Counted from the stretch's first letter, positions 36,604 to 45,587 are shown. The stretch: 64,000 nucleotides of DNA from Acidimicrobiales bacterium (GCA_035536915.1 DATLNE010000040.1:1-64000), one strand, 5' to 3'. Translations and numbers: made by a program. The notes: a model not told the origin generated them from the sequence alone.

Positions 36604-37377
36604 ATGAAGGCCATGCCTCTGGTCACCCTCGACGTCGTCGACGGCGTCGCCACCGTCACGCTGCGCGACGCCGAGCGGCGCAACGCACTGACGTTGCCGA
36701 TGGTCGCCGAACTGGTCGACATCTTCGACGCCATCGAAGCCGACGACGCGGTGGGCGCCGTGGTGGTGACGGGGGAGCCGCCTGCGTTCTGCGCGGGCGC
36801 CGACCTGTCGCACCTGTCGGGCTCGTCGGCGGGCAGCACCGAGGACTCCCTGCGGGCGATCTACGAGGGCTTCCTGCGCGTGGGCCGCTCGCCGCTGCCG
36901 ACGCTGGCGGCGGTGAACGGCGCCGCAGTGGGCGCAGGCATGAACCTGGCGCTGGTGTGCGACGTTCGTCTCGCCGCCGCGGGCGCCCGCTTCGACACGC
37001 GGTTCCTCAAGTTGGGCCTCCACCCCGGCGGCGGCCACACGTGGATGCTCCGCCGGGTCGCAGGCCCGCAGGCGACGGCCGCGCTGGTGCTCTTCGGCGA
37101 GGTGGTCGACGGCGCCGAGGCCGAGCGCATCGGGCTCGTGCACCGCTGCGTGGCCGACGACGAGCTCCTCTTCACGGCGCATGCCATGGCCGCTCGGGCC
37201 GCCGCCGCGCCCCGCGAACTGGTTCGCCGGGTCAAGGCGACGGTCGCCGACATGGCCGCCGTCACCGACCACCAAGACGCCGTCGACCGGGAGCTGGTCG
37301 ACCAGGTGTGGTCGATGGCCCAGCCCGCCTTCCGTGAGCGGCTGGCCGGGCTGCGGGCGCAGATCAGCTCCCGCTGA
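36604..37377 (+). CDS. Crotonase-fold protein (enoyl-CoA hydratase/isomerase family) lacking catalytic glutamates
   Basis: A 257-residue crotonase. The oxyanion-hole segments AFCAGADLS (about residue 60) and GAAVGAGMNLALVCD (about 107) are intact. However, the positions of the two hydratase glutamates carry other residues: the segment FDTRFLKLGLHPGGG has no Glu where rat enoyl-CoA hydratase has Glu144, and ATAALVLFGE has Ala where Glu164 is expected. It may therefore be an isomerase, hydrolase or non-catalytic acyl-CoA binder, as proposed for mycobacterial EchA6. ATG 36604 is used; a second ATG is 3 codons later. Confidence 0.83.
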   Translation: MKAMPLVTLDVVDGVATVTLRDAERRNALTLPMVAELVDIFDAIEADDAVGAVVVTGEPPAFCAGADLSHLSGSSAGSTEDSLRAIYEGFLRVGRSPLPTLAAVNGAAVGAGMNLALVCDVRLAAAGARFDTRFLKLGLHPGGGHTWMLRRVAGPQATAALVLFGEVVDGAEAERIGLVHRCVADDELLFTAHAMAARAAAAPRELVRRVKATVADMAAVTDHQDAVDRELVDQVWSMAQPAFRERLAGLRAQISSR

Positions 37378-37402
37378 ACGCGCACCCCCGTACCCTGATG
37401 CG

Positions 37403-38743
37403 ATGAACGACCTGCTCGTCCGCCTCGTCGGGCAGCGAGACCTCCCACGAGCGCTGGCAGCCGTGACCGCTGCAGTGCTGCTCGTGGGCGTCTTCACCCT
37501 CGGGGTGCGCGTGGGCAGCTCGGGCGACGACGATGCCTCGCCGGCACCCGCCCCGAACGAGACGACGACCACGGCCGCCGCAGGCCCGCCCGACACCACG
37601 GCCGCGACACCGGCACCGCCCCCACCCGACGTTGCCGCCCTGCCCGCCGTGCCCGCGGTGCCGAGTCCGAACGGCGTCGCCGCGGGCGCCCGCTCGGTGG
37701 CCTACGAAGGCGGCATCTCCGGCATCGCCTCCGTCAAGCTGCGGGGCAACCAGGCCATCGAGTTCACCGGCCAGTTCGTCGACGGCGCGGGCACGCGGCG
37801 GCGGGGCACCGTGCGGGGCAGTGGCCCCGAGGTCCACGTGGCGGGCAAGGCGCTCGACCTCACCGTCGTTGGCGAACTGCGCATCCGGGGCACCACAGTG
37901 CACCTCACCCGCGGGACCATCCAGGTGGCCTCCTCGGGAAACGTCACCGCCGCCGCGGGCTCGTTCACCTTTCAACCGGCTTTCGACCCCAACGCCCCGC
38001 GCACCACCAGCAGCCCGCAGCCGACCGACGTGCCCGGCCCGGTGACGCTGGTGAGCGAGCCCGGGGTCACCGCGGGCATCTCGGGCGGCGAGGCGGAGTG
38101 GGTCGACGCGCCCGCCACCCTGCGCGCCACAGGCAAGGACCGCTCCACCTTGTCGTGGGCGGGACCGGGTGTGGTGCGAGCCGCGGGCCGCGACCACAAA
38201 GGCGAGTTCCTCGGCGTCAAGGCGTCCGCTCTGGAAGTCACCATCGAACGGCTGCCCGGCGGCGTGCGGCTGCGGGGCACGGCCACGTTCCTCCAGGTCT
38301 TCGCGGACGGACTCCCCACGCTGCCCGGCCAGGGCCGAATGCGGGTCAAGCGCACGCCCGGGCAGGTGGCCCGCGGCACCAACGGCTCGTTTACGTGGGC
38401 ACCGGAGAACGACGGCAAGACCGACTTCGTGATGACCCGCATCAAGCCCGGCAATGCCGAGGCGGCGTGGGTGTCGCTGGGCCTCGACAAGCTTCCGGCC
38501 ATGTGCGGGGGCGAGGAGTGCCCGGTGAAAGGCGGCGACACCACCGGCTTCCGCAGCGGCCGAGGCATCAACGCGGTGATCCGACCCGGCACCGGAGACG
38601 AACGCGACATCCGCTTCGCCGTGCCTGCCGACGCCGCCTTGGGACGCCACCAGATCGTTGTCGTCGTGGAGGGCAACTTCGAGCCCATCCGGGTCGTCGT
38701 CGAGTTCGAGGTGGTGGCCACCTCGCCCACCACCACTCGTTAG
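37403..38743 (+). CDS. Membrane-anchored secreted protein of unknown function
   Basis: A 446-residue protein with one N-terminal transmembrane segment (about residues 17-36, AVTAAVLLVGVFTLGVRVG) followed by a Thr/Pro/Ala-rich linker (about 40-90) and a beta-rich extracellular domain. A single Cys pair is near residues 367-373 (CGGEEC). No enzyme motif is recognised. TACCCT at 37391-37396 with a 6-nt spacer to the ATG suggests a leaderless transcript. Unrelated to its neighbours as far as can be seen. Confidence 0.75.
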   Translation: MNDLLVRLVGQRDLPRALAAVTAAVLLVGVFTLGVRVGSSGDDDASPAPAPNETTTTAAAGPPDTTAATPAPPPPDVAALPAVPAVPSPNGVAAGARSVAYEGGISGIASVKLRGNQAIEFTGQFVDGAGTRRRGTVRGSGPEVHVAGKALDLTVVGELRIRGTTVHLTRGTIQVASSGNVTAAAGSFTFQPAFDPNAPRTTSSPQPTDVPGPVTLVSEPGVTAGISGGEAEWVDAPATLRATGKDRSTLSWAGPGVVRAAGRDHKGEFLGVKASALEVTIERLPGGVRLRGTATFLQVFADGLPTLPGQGRMRVKRTPGQVARGTNGSFTWAPENDGKTDFVMTRIKPGNAEAAWVSLGLDKLPAMCGGEECPVKGGDTTGFRSGRGINAVIRPGTGDERDIRFAVPADAALGRHQIVVVVEGNFEPIRVVVEFEVVATSPTTTR

Positions 38744-38779
38744 CGGTCTAACCGGCTCAGGCGGGGTAGCGTGCGCTCG

Positions 38780-39580
38780 ATGAGCGTCCTCACCAGGAAC
38801 AACGTGACGCTCTCGGGCCAGGAGGCGGGCCAGCCCATGCTGTTCGCCCACGGGTTCGGGTGCGACCAGAACATGTGGCGCTTCGTGGCCCCGGCCTTCG
38901 AGGACGAGTACCGCATCGTCGCCTTCGACCACGTGGGGTCGGGCAACTCCGACCTGTCGGCGTGGGACCCCGAGCGCTACGGCAGCCTGGAGGGATACGC
39001 CGCCGACATCCTTGAGATCTGCGCCGAGCTCGACCTCCGGCACGTGATCTTCGTGGGCCATTCGGTGAGCGCCATGATCGGTGTGATCGCCGCCCTGAAG
39101 GAACCCGACCGCTTCGCCCGGCTGGTGATGGTGGGGCCGTCGCCCCGCTACATCAACGACGACGACTACGTGGGCGGGTTCAGCGCCGAGGACATCGAGG
39201 GGTTGCTCGAATCGCTCGACAGCAACTACCTGGGTTGGTCGAGCGCCATGGCGCCGCTGATCATGGGCAACGCCGATCGGCCCGAACTGGGCGAGGAGCT
39301 GACCAACAGCTTTTGTCGCACCGACCCGGCCATCGCCCGCCACTTCGCGCACGTCACGTTCACGTCCGACAACCGCCACGACCTGCCGCGGGTGACGACA
39401 CCGTCGCTGGTGCTGCAGTGCTCCGAGGACGTCATCGCCCCGCACGCCGTGGGCGAGTACGTGCATCAGCAGATCCCCGGCAGCGAGCTCAAGGTGCTGC
39501 AGGCGACGGGGCACTGCCCCAACCTGAGCGCACCCGACGAGACGGTGGCCGCCGTCAAGTCGTTCCTGGCGAGCGGCTGA
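38780..39580 (+). CDS. rsbQ: RsbQ-like alpha/beta hydrolase
   Basis: A 266-residue alpha/beta hydrolase very like Bacillus RsbQ in length and landmarks: HGFGCDQNMWR oxyanion region at residues 24-34, nucleophile Ser95 in VGHSVSAMIG, and catalytic His in ATGHCPNLSAPDE near residue 245. RsbQ is the partner of the PAS-phosphatase RsbP in energy-stress signalling and is thought to make or deliver a small ligand to the PAS domain. The next gene, 4 nt downstream, encodes a PAS/GAF/SpoIIE phosphatase, so the pairing is conserved here. TAGCGT at 38767-38772 is 7 nt before the ATG. Confidence 0.87.
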   Translation: MSVLTRNNVTLSGQEAGQPMLFAHGFGCDQNMWRFVAPAFEDEYRIVAFDHVGSGNSDLSAWDPERYGSLEGYAADILEICAELDLRHVIFVGHSVSAMIGVIAALKEPDRFARLVMVGPSPRYINDDDYVGGFSAEDIEGLLESLDSNYLGWSSAMAPLIMGNADRPELGEELTNSFCRTDPAIARHFAHVTFTSDNRHDLPRVTTPSLVLQCSEDVIAPHAVGEYVHQQIPGSELKVLQATGHCPNLSAPDETVAAVKSFLASG

Positions 39581-39584
39581 GCGC

Positions 39585-41957
39585 TTGGTCGACGAGCCTC
39601 TCGCCGAGCTGCTCGAGGACAGCGCCGAAGACCTCTACGAGAACGCGCCCTGCGGGTACCTGTCGACGCGACCCGGCGGGCTCATCGTCAAGGTCAACCG
39701 CACCTTCCTCGACTGGACCGGCTTCGAGCGCGACGACCTGGTGGACAAGGTGCGGTTCCAGGACCTGCTGACGCCGGGCGGCCGTATCTTCCACGAGACC
39801 CACTACGCCCCGCTGCTGCGCATGCAGGGGACAGTGCGAGAGATCGCCGTCGAGATCGTCTCCGCCGAGGGCCAACGCCTGCCCGTGCTGGTGAACTCGG
39901 TCATGAAGACCGACGACGACGGCAACCCCCTGCTCGTCCGGACCACGGTGTTCAACGCCGCCGACCGCAAGGCCTACGAGCAGGAGCTGTTGTGGGCGAG
40001 GCAGAAGGCCGAGCGGTCCGAGGCCCGGGTCCGCATCCTGCAACAGGTGGTGGCCGACCTGGCTGCCGCCGCGGGCGTGGCCGACATCGCCGACGTGACG
40101 GTGCGAGCCGCAGGCGACGCCTTCGGCGCAGGCGGCAGCGTCGCCTGGTTGCTGGATGCCGACCAGGACGTGCTGGTGCGCGTCGCCTCCACCGCCTTCC
40201 CCGACGCCGAACTGCAACGCCTTCCCGCCTCGGAACCACTGGCCCAGGCCATCCTCGACCAGCGCGACCTCGTGGTGGCGACCACCGACGACGACTATCA
40301 CGTCGTCGGTCCGGCCATGGCCGGCGCCGGTTTTCCGGCCTTCGCCGCCGTGCCGCTGCTGGCCGACGATCGCGTGCTCGGCATGATCGCCTTCGGGTTC
40401 CGTGAGGCGCGAACGTTCGCCCCCGACGAAGCCGACCTGCTGCGCACCTTGGGCCGCCACGCGGGCCAGGCTGTCGAGCGAGCACGCCTCTACGAAGCAG
40501 AGCGCCGCCTACGGCGCCGGGCCGACGTGTTGCAGCGGGTGACGGCCTTGCTGGCCGCCGCCTTGGCGCCCGACCAGATCGCCGCGGCCGTGCTCGACGA
40601 ACTGGGCCACAGCATGGGCGCCGACGCCACCGCCTTCGCAGTGGTCGACGGCGACAACAGGCTCCGTGTGCTGAGCGGCCGGGGCGACCTGCAGCCGGCG
40701 GGCGACCCGCGGGAGGCGTCGTTCACGGAGGCGCCCTGCGCCGAGGCGGTCGTGCCGCTCATGGTGGAGGGCCGCTCGATCGGCTTGCTGGCCTTGGGCT
40801 TCGACGGGCCGCGCCGGTTTTCCAAAGAGGAGCGGACGTTCCTGCTCGCCATCGGCACCCAGTGCGCCCAGGCGCTCGAGCGGGCGCGGCTGCACGAGGA
40901 GACGGCGCAGCGGGCCGAGCGGGCGGCCTTTTTGGCCCGCACCAGTCGCCTGCTCGACGAGGTGCCGCGGCTGGCCCAACGGGCGCGCCGCCTGGTCGAG
41001 CTCGTGGTCCCGACCGTGGCCGACTGGGCCGCCGTCGACATCGGTGGCGAGCGGGTGGCCGCGACCTCGGGCGAGCAACCGCCGTCGCCCGACGTCGCCA
41101 CCTTGCCCCTCCAGGCGGGCGGCGAGGTGTTCGGGGCCTTGGTGCTCGTCCGCACCGACGGCCCCGCCGCCGAGTTGTCGTTCGTGCTCGACCTGGCCGA
41201 CCGCACCGCCATCGCCTTGGAGAACTCCCGCCTCTACGAACAGCAGCGCGACGTGGCGCATGCGCTGCAGCGCAGCATGCTGGCCGGTGCGCCCCCGGAA
41301 GACCCCCGCATCGCCATCGCCAGCCGGTACCGGCCTGCGGTGGAGACGTTGGAGGTCGGCGGCGACTGGCACGACGCCTTCTGGGTGGGCGCCGACCGCA
41401 TCGGCATTGTCGTCGGCGACGTGGTGGGCCGCGGCATCGAAGCGGCCACAGCCATGGGCCAACTGCGCAGTGCGTTGCGGGCCTTGGCGGGCGCCGACCT
41501 CGGCCCCGCCCAGGTGTTGGAGCGCCTCGACGTCTTCGTCGAACAGGTGGAAGCGGCGCGGGTGGCCACCGTCGTCTACGGCGAGCTCGACGTGCGCAAC
41601 GGACGGCTGCGGTATGCGTGCGCGGGCCATCTGCCGCCGGTGCTGGCCGAGGTCGACGCTCCCGCCCGCTTGCTGTGGGAGGGCCGCTCGGCTCCGCTCG
41701 GCGTCTACCCGGCCCGCATGGCGCGCGACGAGGCCACCTGCACGCTGGCGCCCGGTTCCCGGTTGTTGCTCTACACCGACGGCTTGGTCGAACGTCGAGG
41801 ACAGGCGCTCGACGAAGGCCTCGACGCCTTGGCCGCCGAGTTCGACCGTCGGTGCGGCGCGCCGCTGGCGACGATGGTCGACGAACTGACCGATGCCCTT
41901 CTGGCCGACGAGGAGACAGGCGACGACGTCTGCCTCCTCTGCGTGGAACGCCGCTGA
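39585..41957 (+). CDS. RsbP-like PAS-GAF-GAF-PP2C (SpoIIE) serine phosphatase
   Basis: A 790-residue cytoplasmic signalling protein. A PAS domain (about residues 12-130: ENAPCGYLSTRPGGLIVKVN) is followed by a short helical linker, two GAF-like domains (about 150-305 and 310-455), a further degenerate GAF-like stretch (about 460-555) and a SpoIIE/PP2C phosphatase domain (about 560-790: GGDWHDAFW, GDVVGRGIEAATAMGQLRSA, CAGHLPP, LLLYTDGLVERR, GDDVCLLC). Such phosphatases dephosphorylate anti-anti-sigma factors in partner-switching. TTG 39585 starts 4 nt after the RsbQ stop. No anti-sigma or STAS gene is adjacent, so the target is elsewhere. Confidence 0.88.
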   Translation: MVDEPLAELLEDSAEDLYENAPCGYLSTRPGGLIVKVNRTFLDWTGFERDDLVDKVRFQDLLTPGGRIFHETHYAPLLRMQGTVREIAVEIVSAEGQRLPVLVNSVMKTDDDGNPLLVRTTVFNAADRKAYEQELLWARQKAERSEARVRILQQVVADLAAAAGVADIADVTVRAAGDAFGAGGSVAWLLDADQDVLVRVASTAFPDAELQRLPASEPLAQAILDQRDLVVATTDDDYHVVGPAMAGAGFPAFAAVPLLADDRVLGMIAFGFREARTFAPDEADLLRTLGRHAGQAVERARLYEAERRLRRRADVLQRVTALLAAALAPDQIAAAVLDELGHSMGADATAFAVVDGDNRLRVLSGRGDLQPAGDPREASFTEAPCAEAVVPLMVEGRSIGLLALGFDGPRRFSKEERTFLLAIGTQCAQALERARLHEETAQRAERAAFLARTSRLLDEVPRLAQRARRLVELVVPTVADWAAVDIGGERVAATSGEQPPSPDVATLPLQAGGEVFGALVLVRTDGPAAELSFVLDLADRTAIALENSRLYEQQRDVAHALQRSMLAGAPPEDPRIAIASRYRPAVETLEVGGDWHDAFWVGADRIGIVVGDVVGRGIEAATAMGQLRSALRALAGADLGPAQVLERLDVFVEQVEAARVATVVYGELDVRNGRLRYACAGHLPPVLAEVDAPARLLWEGRSAPLGVYPARMARDEATCTLAPGSRLLLYTDGLVERRGQALDEGLDALAAEFDRRCGAPLATMVDELTDALLADEETGDDVCLLCVERR

Positions 41958-41961
41958 TCGA

Positions 41962-42717
41962 CTACGCGACGTCGCGCGTGGCGAAGGCCGCCGTGCCGCC
42001 GCCGACGATCGCCGCCACGACGACGAGCAACAGGAGGGCGCCCGCCGCGGGCTGCAACAGGCCGGGCTCCGGTGTGGCCGCGGTGAGCAGGGAGCGGGCG
42101 CCGCCGCCGGGCATCCACTTCGACAGCGACGGGTTGCGCAGCACGACAGGCAGGACGTTCTCCACGACCGTCGACCACACGACGGCACCGACCACCGCGG
42201 CCGTCTGGTCGCGGACCAAGGCACCGAGGCCGACGCCCAGCGCGGCGTACGCCACTGCCACGGCCACCACGGCGGCGGCCGTGGCCAGCGAGTCGGCGCC
42301 GAACGGGGCGGCGTCGACGCCCGCCGAGCGCAGGACGGCGGCGCCCAAGCCGAGGGTGACGGCGCTGACGGTCACCGCCAAGGCAACGGCGAACCCGCTC
42401 ACCGCCGCCAGCTTGGCCACCAGCACCTGTCGGCGCCGGGGGGCGACGAGCAACGTGGCAGGCAGGGTGCCGTGGCGCACTTCGCCCGCGGTGGCCAGCA
42501 CGCCGACGACGAGCACGACGAGGGCGACCACGAAGCCTTGGCCGCGCACGGCTTGGGGCAGCATCTCCGGGTTCCAGTCGGCCTTGGTGGCGGCGGGCGC
42601 CGCCCATGCGGGGCCGAGCGACACGAGGGCGATGCCCACGGCGGCGAGGCCGAGGCCGGCCACCGATCGCAGGGTTCGCAGCTTGCGGGCTTCGGCACGA
42701 ACGAGGGACCAGTTCAC
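41962..42717 (-). CDS. ABC-2 type transporter permease
   Basis: A 251-residue membrane protein with about six hydrophobic segments, starting VNWSLVRAEARKLRTLRS, the typical cytoplasmic start of ABC-2 permeases. Later segments include GFVVALVVLVVGVLATAGEVRHGTL and AYAALGVGLGALVRDQTAA. GTG 42717 overlaps the ATPase stop (GTGA) and has AAGGAG 6 nt upstream. With the ATPase it forms an exporter, substrate unknown, whose operon carries the same palindrome as the two-component system next to it. Confidence 0.87.
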   Translation of the reverse strand: MNWSLVRAEARKLRTLRSVAGLGLAAVGIALVSLGPAWAAPAATKADWNPEMLPQAVRGQGFVVALVVLVVGVLATAGEVRHGTLPATLLVAPRRRQVLVAKLAAVSGFAVALAVTVSAVTLGLGAAVLRSAGVDAAPFGADSLATAAAVVAVAVAYAALGVGLGALVRDQTAAVVGAVVWSTVVENVLPVVLRNPSLSKWMPGGGARSLLTAATPEPGLLQPAAGALLLLVVVAAIVGGGTAAFATRDVA

Positions 42718-43607
42718 GATGCACTCCTTTCGGTGAGGGCGAAGTAGACGTCTTCCAACGAGGGTTCGAGTGGGCGCAGTTCGTAGACCACGAGGCCGGC
42801 GTCGGCCACGGCTCGGCCCACCTCTTCGGCGGAGGCGCCCGACACCACCAAGCCCTCGCCGTCGCCGTCGCCCGTGGCGGTGATGCCGCGGCGCGCCAAC
42901 GCGTCGGCCAGTGCCGCGGCCTGCGGCGTGCGCACGTGCAGGCGGTCGGCGCCGAGGCCGGGCAGTTCGCGCAACGGCGAGGAGGCGACCAACCGCCCGC
43001 CCGCGATGACGAGCACGTCGTCGACCGTCTGGGCCACCTCGCCCAACTGGTGGCTCGACACCAGCACCGTGCGGCCCTCGTCGCGCAACGAACGCAGCAG
43101 TCCCCGCAACCACTGGATGCCTTCGGGGTCGAGCCCGTTGGCGGGCTCGTCGAGGACGAGCACCTCGGGGTCACCCAGCAGTGCCGCCGCCAATCCCAAA
43201 CGTTGGCGCATGCCGAGCGAGTACGTGCCGACCCGCCGTCGGGCGGCGCCGTCGAGCCCGACGAGGGCGAGCACCTCTTCGACACGCCGGTCGGGCACGC
43301 CTGCTGCTGCAGCCAGGGCTCGCAGGTGGTCGCGGGCGCGCCGGTCGGGGTGGAACCTCGGCTCCAGCACGGCGCCCACCGTGCGCGACGGCGCAGACAG
43401 TGCGGCAAAGGGAACGCCGTCGAAGTGCGCCGTCCCGCTCGTCGGCCTGGCCAGGCCCAGGAGCATGCGCAGCGTCGTCGTCTTGCCCGCTCCGTTGGCG
43501 CCGAGGAAGCCGGTGATGGAGCCGGGCTCCAGTCGGAAGGAGATGTCGTCTACGGCGATCACGTCGCCGAAGCGTTTGGTGAGCCTGTCGGCCACGATGG
43601 CGGGCAC
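42714..43607 (-). CDS. ABC transporter ATPase (ABC-2 / drug-export type)
   Basis: A 297-residue ATPase: Walker A GANGAGKTT near residue 38, the signature YSLGMRQRLGLAAALLG near 130 (LSGGQ variant typical of bacitracin/drug exporters), Walker B VLVLDEPANGLDPEG near 150, and SSHQLGEV. The C-terminal 80 residues form the usual extension ending in LEPSLEDVYFALTE. GTG start with GAGGAGG upstream. It precedes and is coupled to the permease. Confidence 0.91.
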   Translation of the reverse strand: MPAIVADRLTKRFGDVIAVDDISFRLEPGSITGFLGANGAGKTTTLRMLLGLARPTSGTAHFDGVPFAALSAPSRTVGAVLEPRFHPDRRARDHLRALAAAAGVPDRRVEEVLALVGLDGAARRRVGTYSLGMRQRLGLAAALLGDPEVLVLDEPANGLDPEGIQWLRGLLRSLRDEGRTVLVSSHQLGEVAQTVDDVLVIAGGRLVASSPLRELPGLGADRLHVRTPQAAALADALARRGITATGDGDGEGLVVSGASAEEVGRAVADAGLVVYELRPLEPSLEDVYFALTERSAS

Positions 43608-43618
43608 CGCCGCCTCCT

Positions 43619-43664
43619 CGTCCGTACCCGGCGCACCGGCCGGCTACGAAGGACGGTACGGACG
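43619..43664. repeat. Inverted repeat CGTCCGTACC...GGTACGGACG upstream of ABC operon
   Basis: Ten-base perfect arms at 43619-43628 and 43655-43664 separated by 26 nt, in the leader of the leftward ABC exporter operon (start 43607). It may form a hairpin in the mRNA leader or be a spaced operator. The right arm overlaps a possible leftward -10 (TACCGT on the minus strand). Confidence 0.4.
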
Positions 43665-43704
43665 GGGCCGTCGCGCCGAATCCGCCCGAACGCGATTCTT
43701 GCCG

Positions 43705-43720
43705 TACGTCGAGCGACGTA
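43705..43720. promoter_or_regulatory. NarL-type 7-2-7 palindrome upstream of ABC exporter operon
   Basis: TACGTCGAGCGACGTA: perfect 7-nt arms about a 2-nt centre, with the TAC...GTA ends typical of NarL/FixJ-family response-regulator sites. It lies about 100 nt upstream of the ATPase start and just beyond the end of the response-regulator gene. A 15/16 match sits before the histidine-kinase gene (45572-45587). Confidence 0.6.
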
Positions 43721-43730
43721 TGTCGTGGAC

Positions 43731-44399
43731 TCAGCGGCCGTGGGGCCGCACCAGACCGGTCTCGTAGGCGAGCATCACCAACTGCGCCCGGTCGCGTGCA
43801 TGCAGCTTCGCCATGATGCGCCCCACATGGGTGCGGGCGGTGGCCGGGCTCATGGCCAAGTCGGCGCCGATCTCGTCGTTGGAGCGTCCGGCGGCCACCG
43901 ATGCGAGTACCTCGCGCTCGCGATCGGTCAGCACGTCGAGGGCGGGGGCGGAGGTTTGCGGCGGCTGCGGGCGACGGGCGAACTCCTCGATGAGCCGACG
44001 CGTGACCGCGGGCGCCAGCAGGGCGTCGCCGGCGGCCACCACGCGCACGGCGGCGAGCAGGTCTTCGGGGGTGACGTCCTTGAGCAGGAAGCCGCTGGCG
44101 CCGGCCTGCAAGGCGGCGTAGACGTGTTCGTCGATGTCGAACGTGGTGAGGATGATCACCCGCACGCCCGCGGTGGCGGCGTCGCCGGTGATGCGGGCGG
44201 TGGCCTCGATGCCGTCGAGCACGGGCATGCGGATGTCCATCAGGAACACGTCGGGGCGTTCGATGCGGGCGAGCTCGATCGCCTCGTCGCCGTTGGCTGC
44301 TTCGCCCACCAACGCCAGGTCGGGCGCCGAGCCCACCATCACGCCGAAGCCGGCGCGCACCAACGGCTGGTCGTCGGCCACGGCGACGCGGATCGTCAT
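43731..44399 (-). CDS. NarL/FixJ-family response regulator
   Basis: A 222-residue regulator: receiver domain with phosphorylatable Asp55 (VFLMDIRMP), Thr in LTTFD near residue 87 and Lys in FLLKDVTPED near 108; LuxR-type helix-turn-helix at about 155-215 (LTDREREVLASVAAGRSNDE, SPATARTHVGRIMAKL). The ATG at 44399 overlaps the histidine-kinase stop (ATGA). It probably binds the TACGTCG-AG-CGACGTA sites on both sides of the pair. Confidence 0.94.
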   Translation of the reverse strand: MTIRVAVADDQPLVRAGFGVMVGSAPDLALVGEAANGDEAIELARIERPDVFLMDIRMPVLDGIEATARITGDAATAGVRVIILTTFDIDEHVYAALQAGASGFLLKDVTPEDLLAAVRVVAAGDALLAPAVTRRLIEEFARRPQPPQTSAPALDVLTDREREVLASVAAGRSNDEIGADLAMSPATARTHVGRIMAKLHARDRAQLVMLAYETGLVRPHGR

Positions 44400-45523
44400 G
44401 CGGGATCCCGCAAGGTGGCGACCACCCGGAAACCATGGTCGGGAAGCGGGCCGGCCTCCACCGAACCGCCGTAGACGGCGACCCGTTCGCGCATGCCCAC
44501 GAGGCCCAGGCCGCCGCCGTCCGGGGCCGGAGGTCGGGCGGCGCGACCGCCGCCGTCGTCGGTCACGTCGATGCGCATGCCCTCGTCGTCGTACGCCATC
44601 ACGACACAGACCGTGGCACCGGGAGCGTGCTTGCGCACGTTCGTCAGCACCTCCTGCACGATCCGAAAGGCGGTGAGCTCGGCGCCGGGGGAGAGGGGCC
44701 GGCGAGCGCCCTCCACCCGCATCGACACCGGCAGGCCCCCGTCGGCCGCTTGGGCGATGAGCCGGTCCACGTCGCCCAGTCCGGGCGCGGGTTCGCGGGT
44801 CTCGTCGCGTCCCTCGCCGTTCTGGCGCAGCACGCCGAGCAGGCGCCGCATCTCGTCGAGCGCGCCGCGGCTGGTCTCTTCGATGGCGACGAGAGCTTGG
44901 CGAGCTCGCTCGGGGTCGTGGTCGACGACCAGCCGTCCCGAAGCGGCCTGCACGGCCACCACGCTCATGGAGTGGGCGACCACGTCGTGGAGCTCGCGGG
45001 CGATGCGCAAGCGCTCCTCGGCCGCCGCCCGCCGGGCCACCTCGGCCTGCGTGCGTACGAGCTGCACCGCCCGGTCGCGGTGCAGCGCCAGCACTTCTCG
45101 TCGCCGCCGAGCGCTGTCGCCGAAGAGCCACGCTGCGCCCAAGGCGATTCCGTCGCCCACGATGGTGGATAGGTCGACGTCTTGGGGGAGCAAGGCGACG
45201 ACGAGGGCGGCTTCGATGAGGACGAGGGCGAGGAGCCCCTGTCGCCGGGGGAGTTCGGACGCCGCCGTGTAGGCGACGACGAGCGGGGCGGGGCCGAGGA
45301 TCACCAGCGGGTTATCGCCTGCTGCCACGGCGACGGCCGAGGCCAACGAGACGGCGAAGGCCGCCGCCGGCCACCGCCTGCGCAGGGCGAGCGACGCCGT
45401 GTGCACGACCGCCAAGGCGGCGGCGGTGTCGGGGAGGTTCGGCAACCCCGTCATCAAGGCGATCGACAACGCCGTGGCCGCGGCTGCCAGTGCGATGTCG
45501 GCTGCCCACTGTCGCCGGGTCAC
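44396..45523 (-). CDS. Two-component sensor histidine kinase (HisKA_3 type)
   Basis: A 375-residue kinase: four to five hydrophobic segments in the first 130 residues, no large extracellular sensor, then a dimerisation helix with the phospho-acceptor His in ARELHDVVAHSMSVV (about residue 185) and an ATPase domain (QEVLTNVRKHAPGA, VTDDGGG, GLGLVGMRERV). This architecture usually senses the membrane or cell envelope. GTG 45523 is preferred because TATGGT lies 6 nt upstream on the coding strand, fitting a leaderless start; GTG 45562 is an in-frame alternative. Confidence 0.91.
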   Translation of the reverse strand: MTRRQWAADIALAAAATALSIALMTGLPNLPDTAAALAVVHTASLALRRRWPAAAFAVSLASAVAVAAGDNPLVILGPAPLVVAYTAASELPRRQGLLALVLIEAALVVALLPQDVDLSTIVGDGIALGAAWLFGDSARRRREVLALHRDRAVQLVRTQAEVARRAAAEERLRIARELHDVVAHSMSVVAVQAASGRLVVDHDPERARQALVAIEETSRGALDEMRRLLGVLRQNGEGRDETREPAPGLGDVDRLIAQAADGGLPVSMRVEGARRPLSPGAELTAFRIVQEVLTNVRKHAPGATVCVVMAYDDEGMRIDVTDDGGGRAARPPAPDGGGLGLVGMRERVAVYGGSVEAGPLPDHGFRVVATLRDPA

Positions 45524-45571
45524 GTGTTCACCATACGGACACGCTTCGTCGCCCGCATCCACCTCGCCGCG

Positions 45572-45587
45572 TACGTCGAGCGGCGTA
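45572..45587. promoter_or_regulatory. NarL-type 7-2-7 palindrome upstream of the histidine kinase gene
   Basis: TACGTCGAGCGGCGTA differs by one base from the site at 43705-43720. Its centre is about 57 nt upstream of the presumed leaderless start at 45523, a position usual for an activating response regulator; autoregulation is inferred. Confidence 0.55.
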
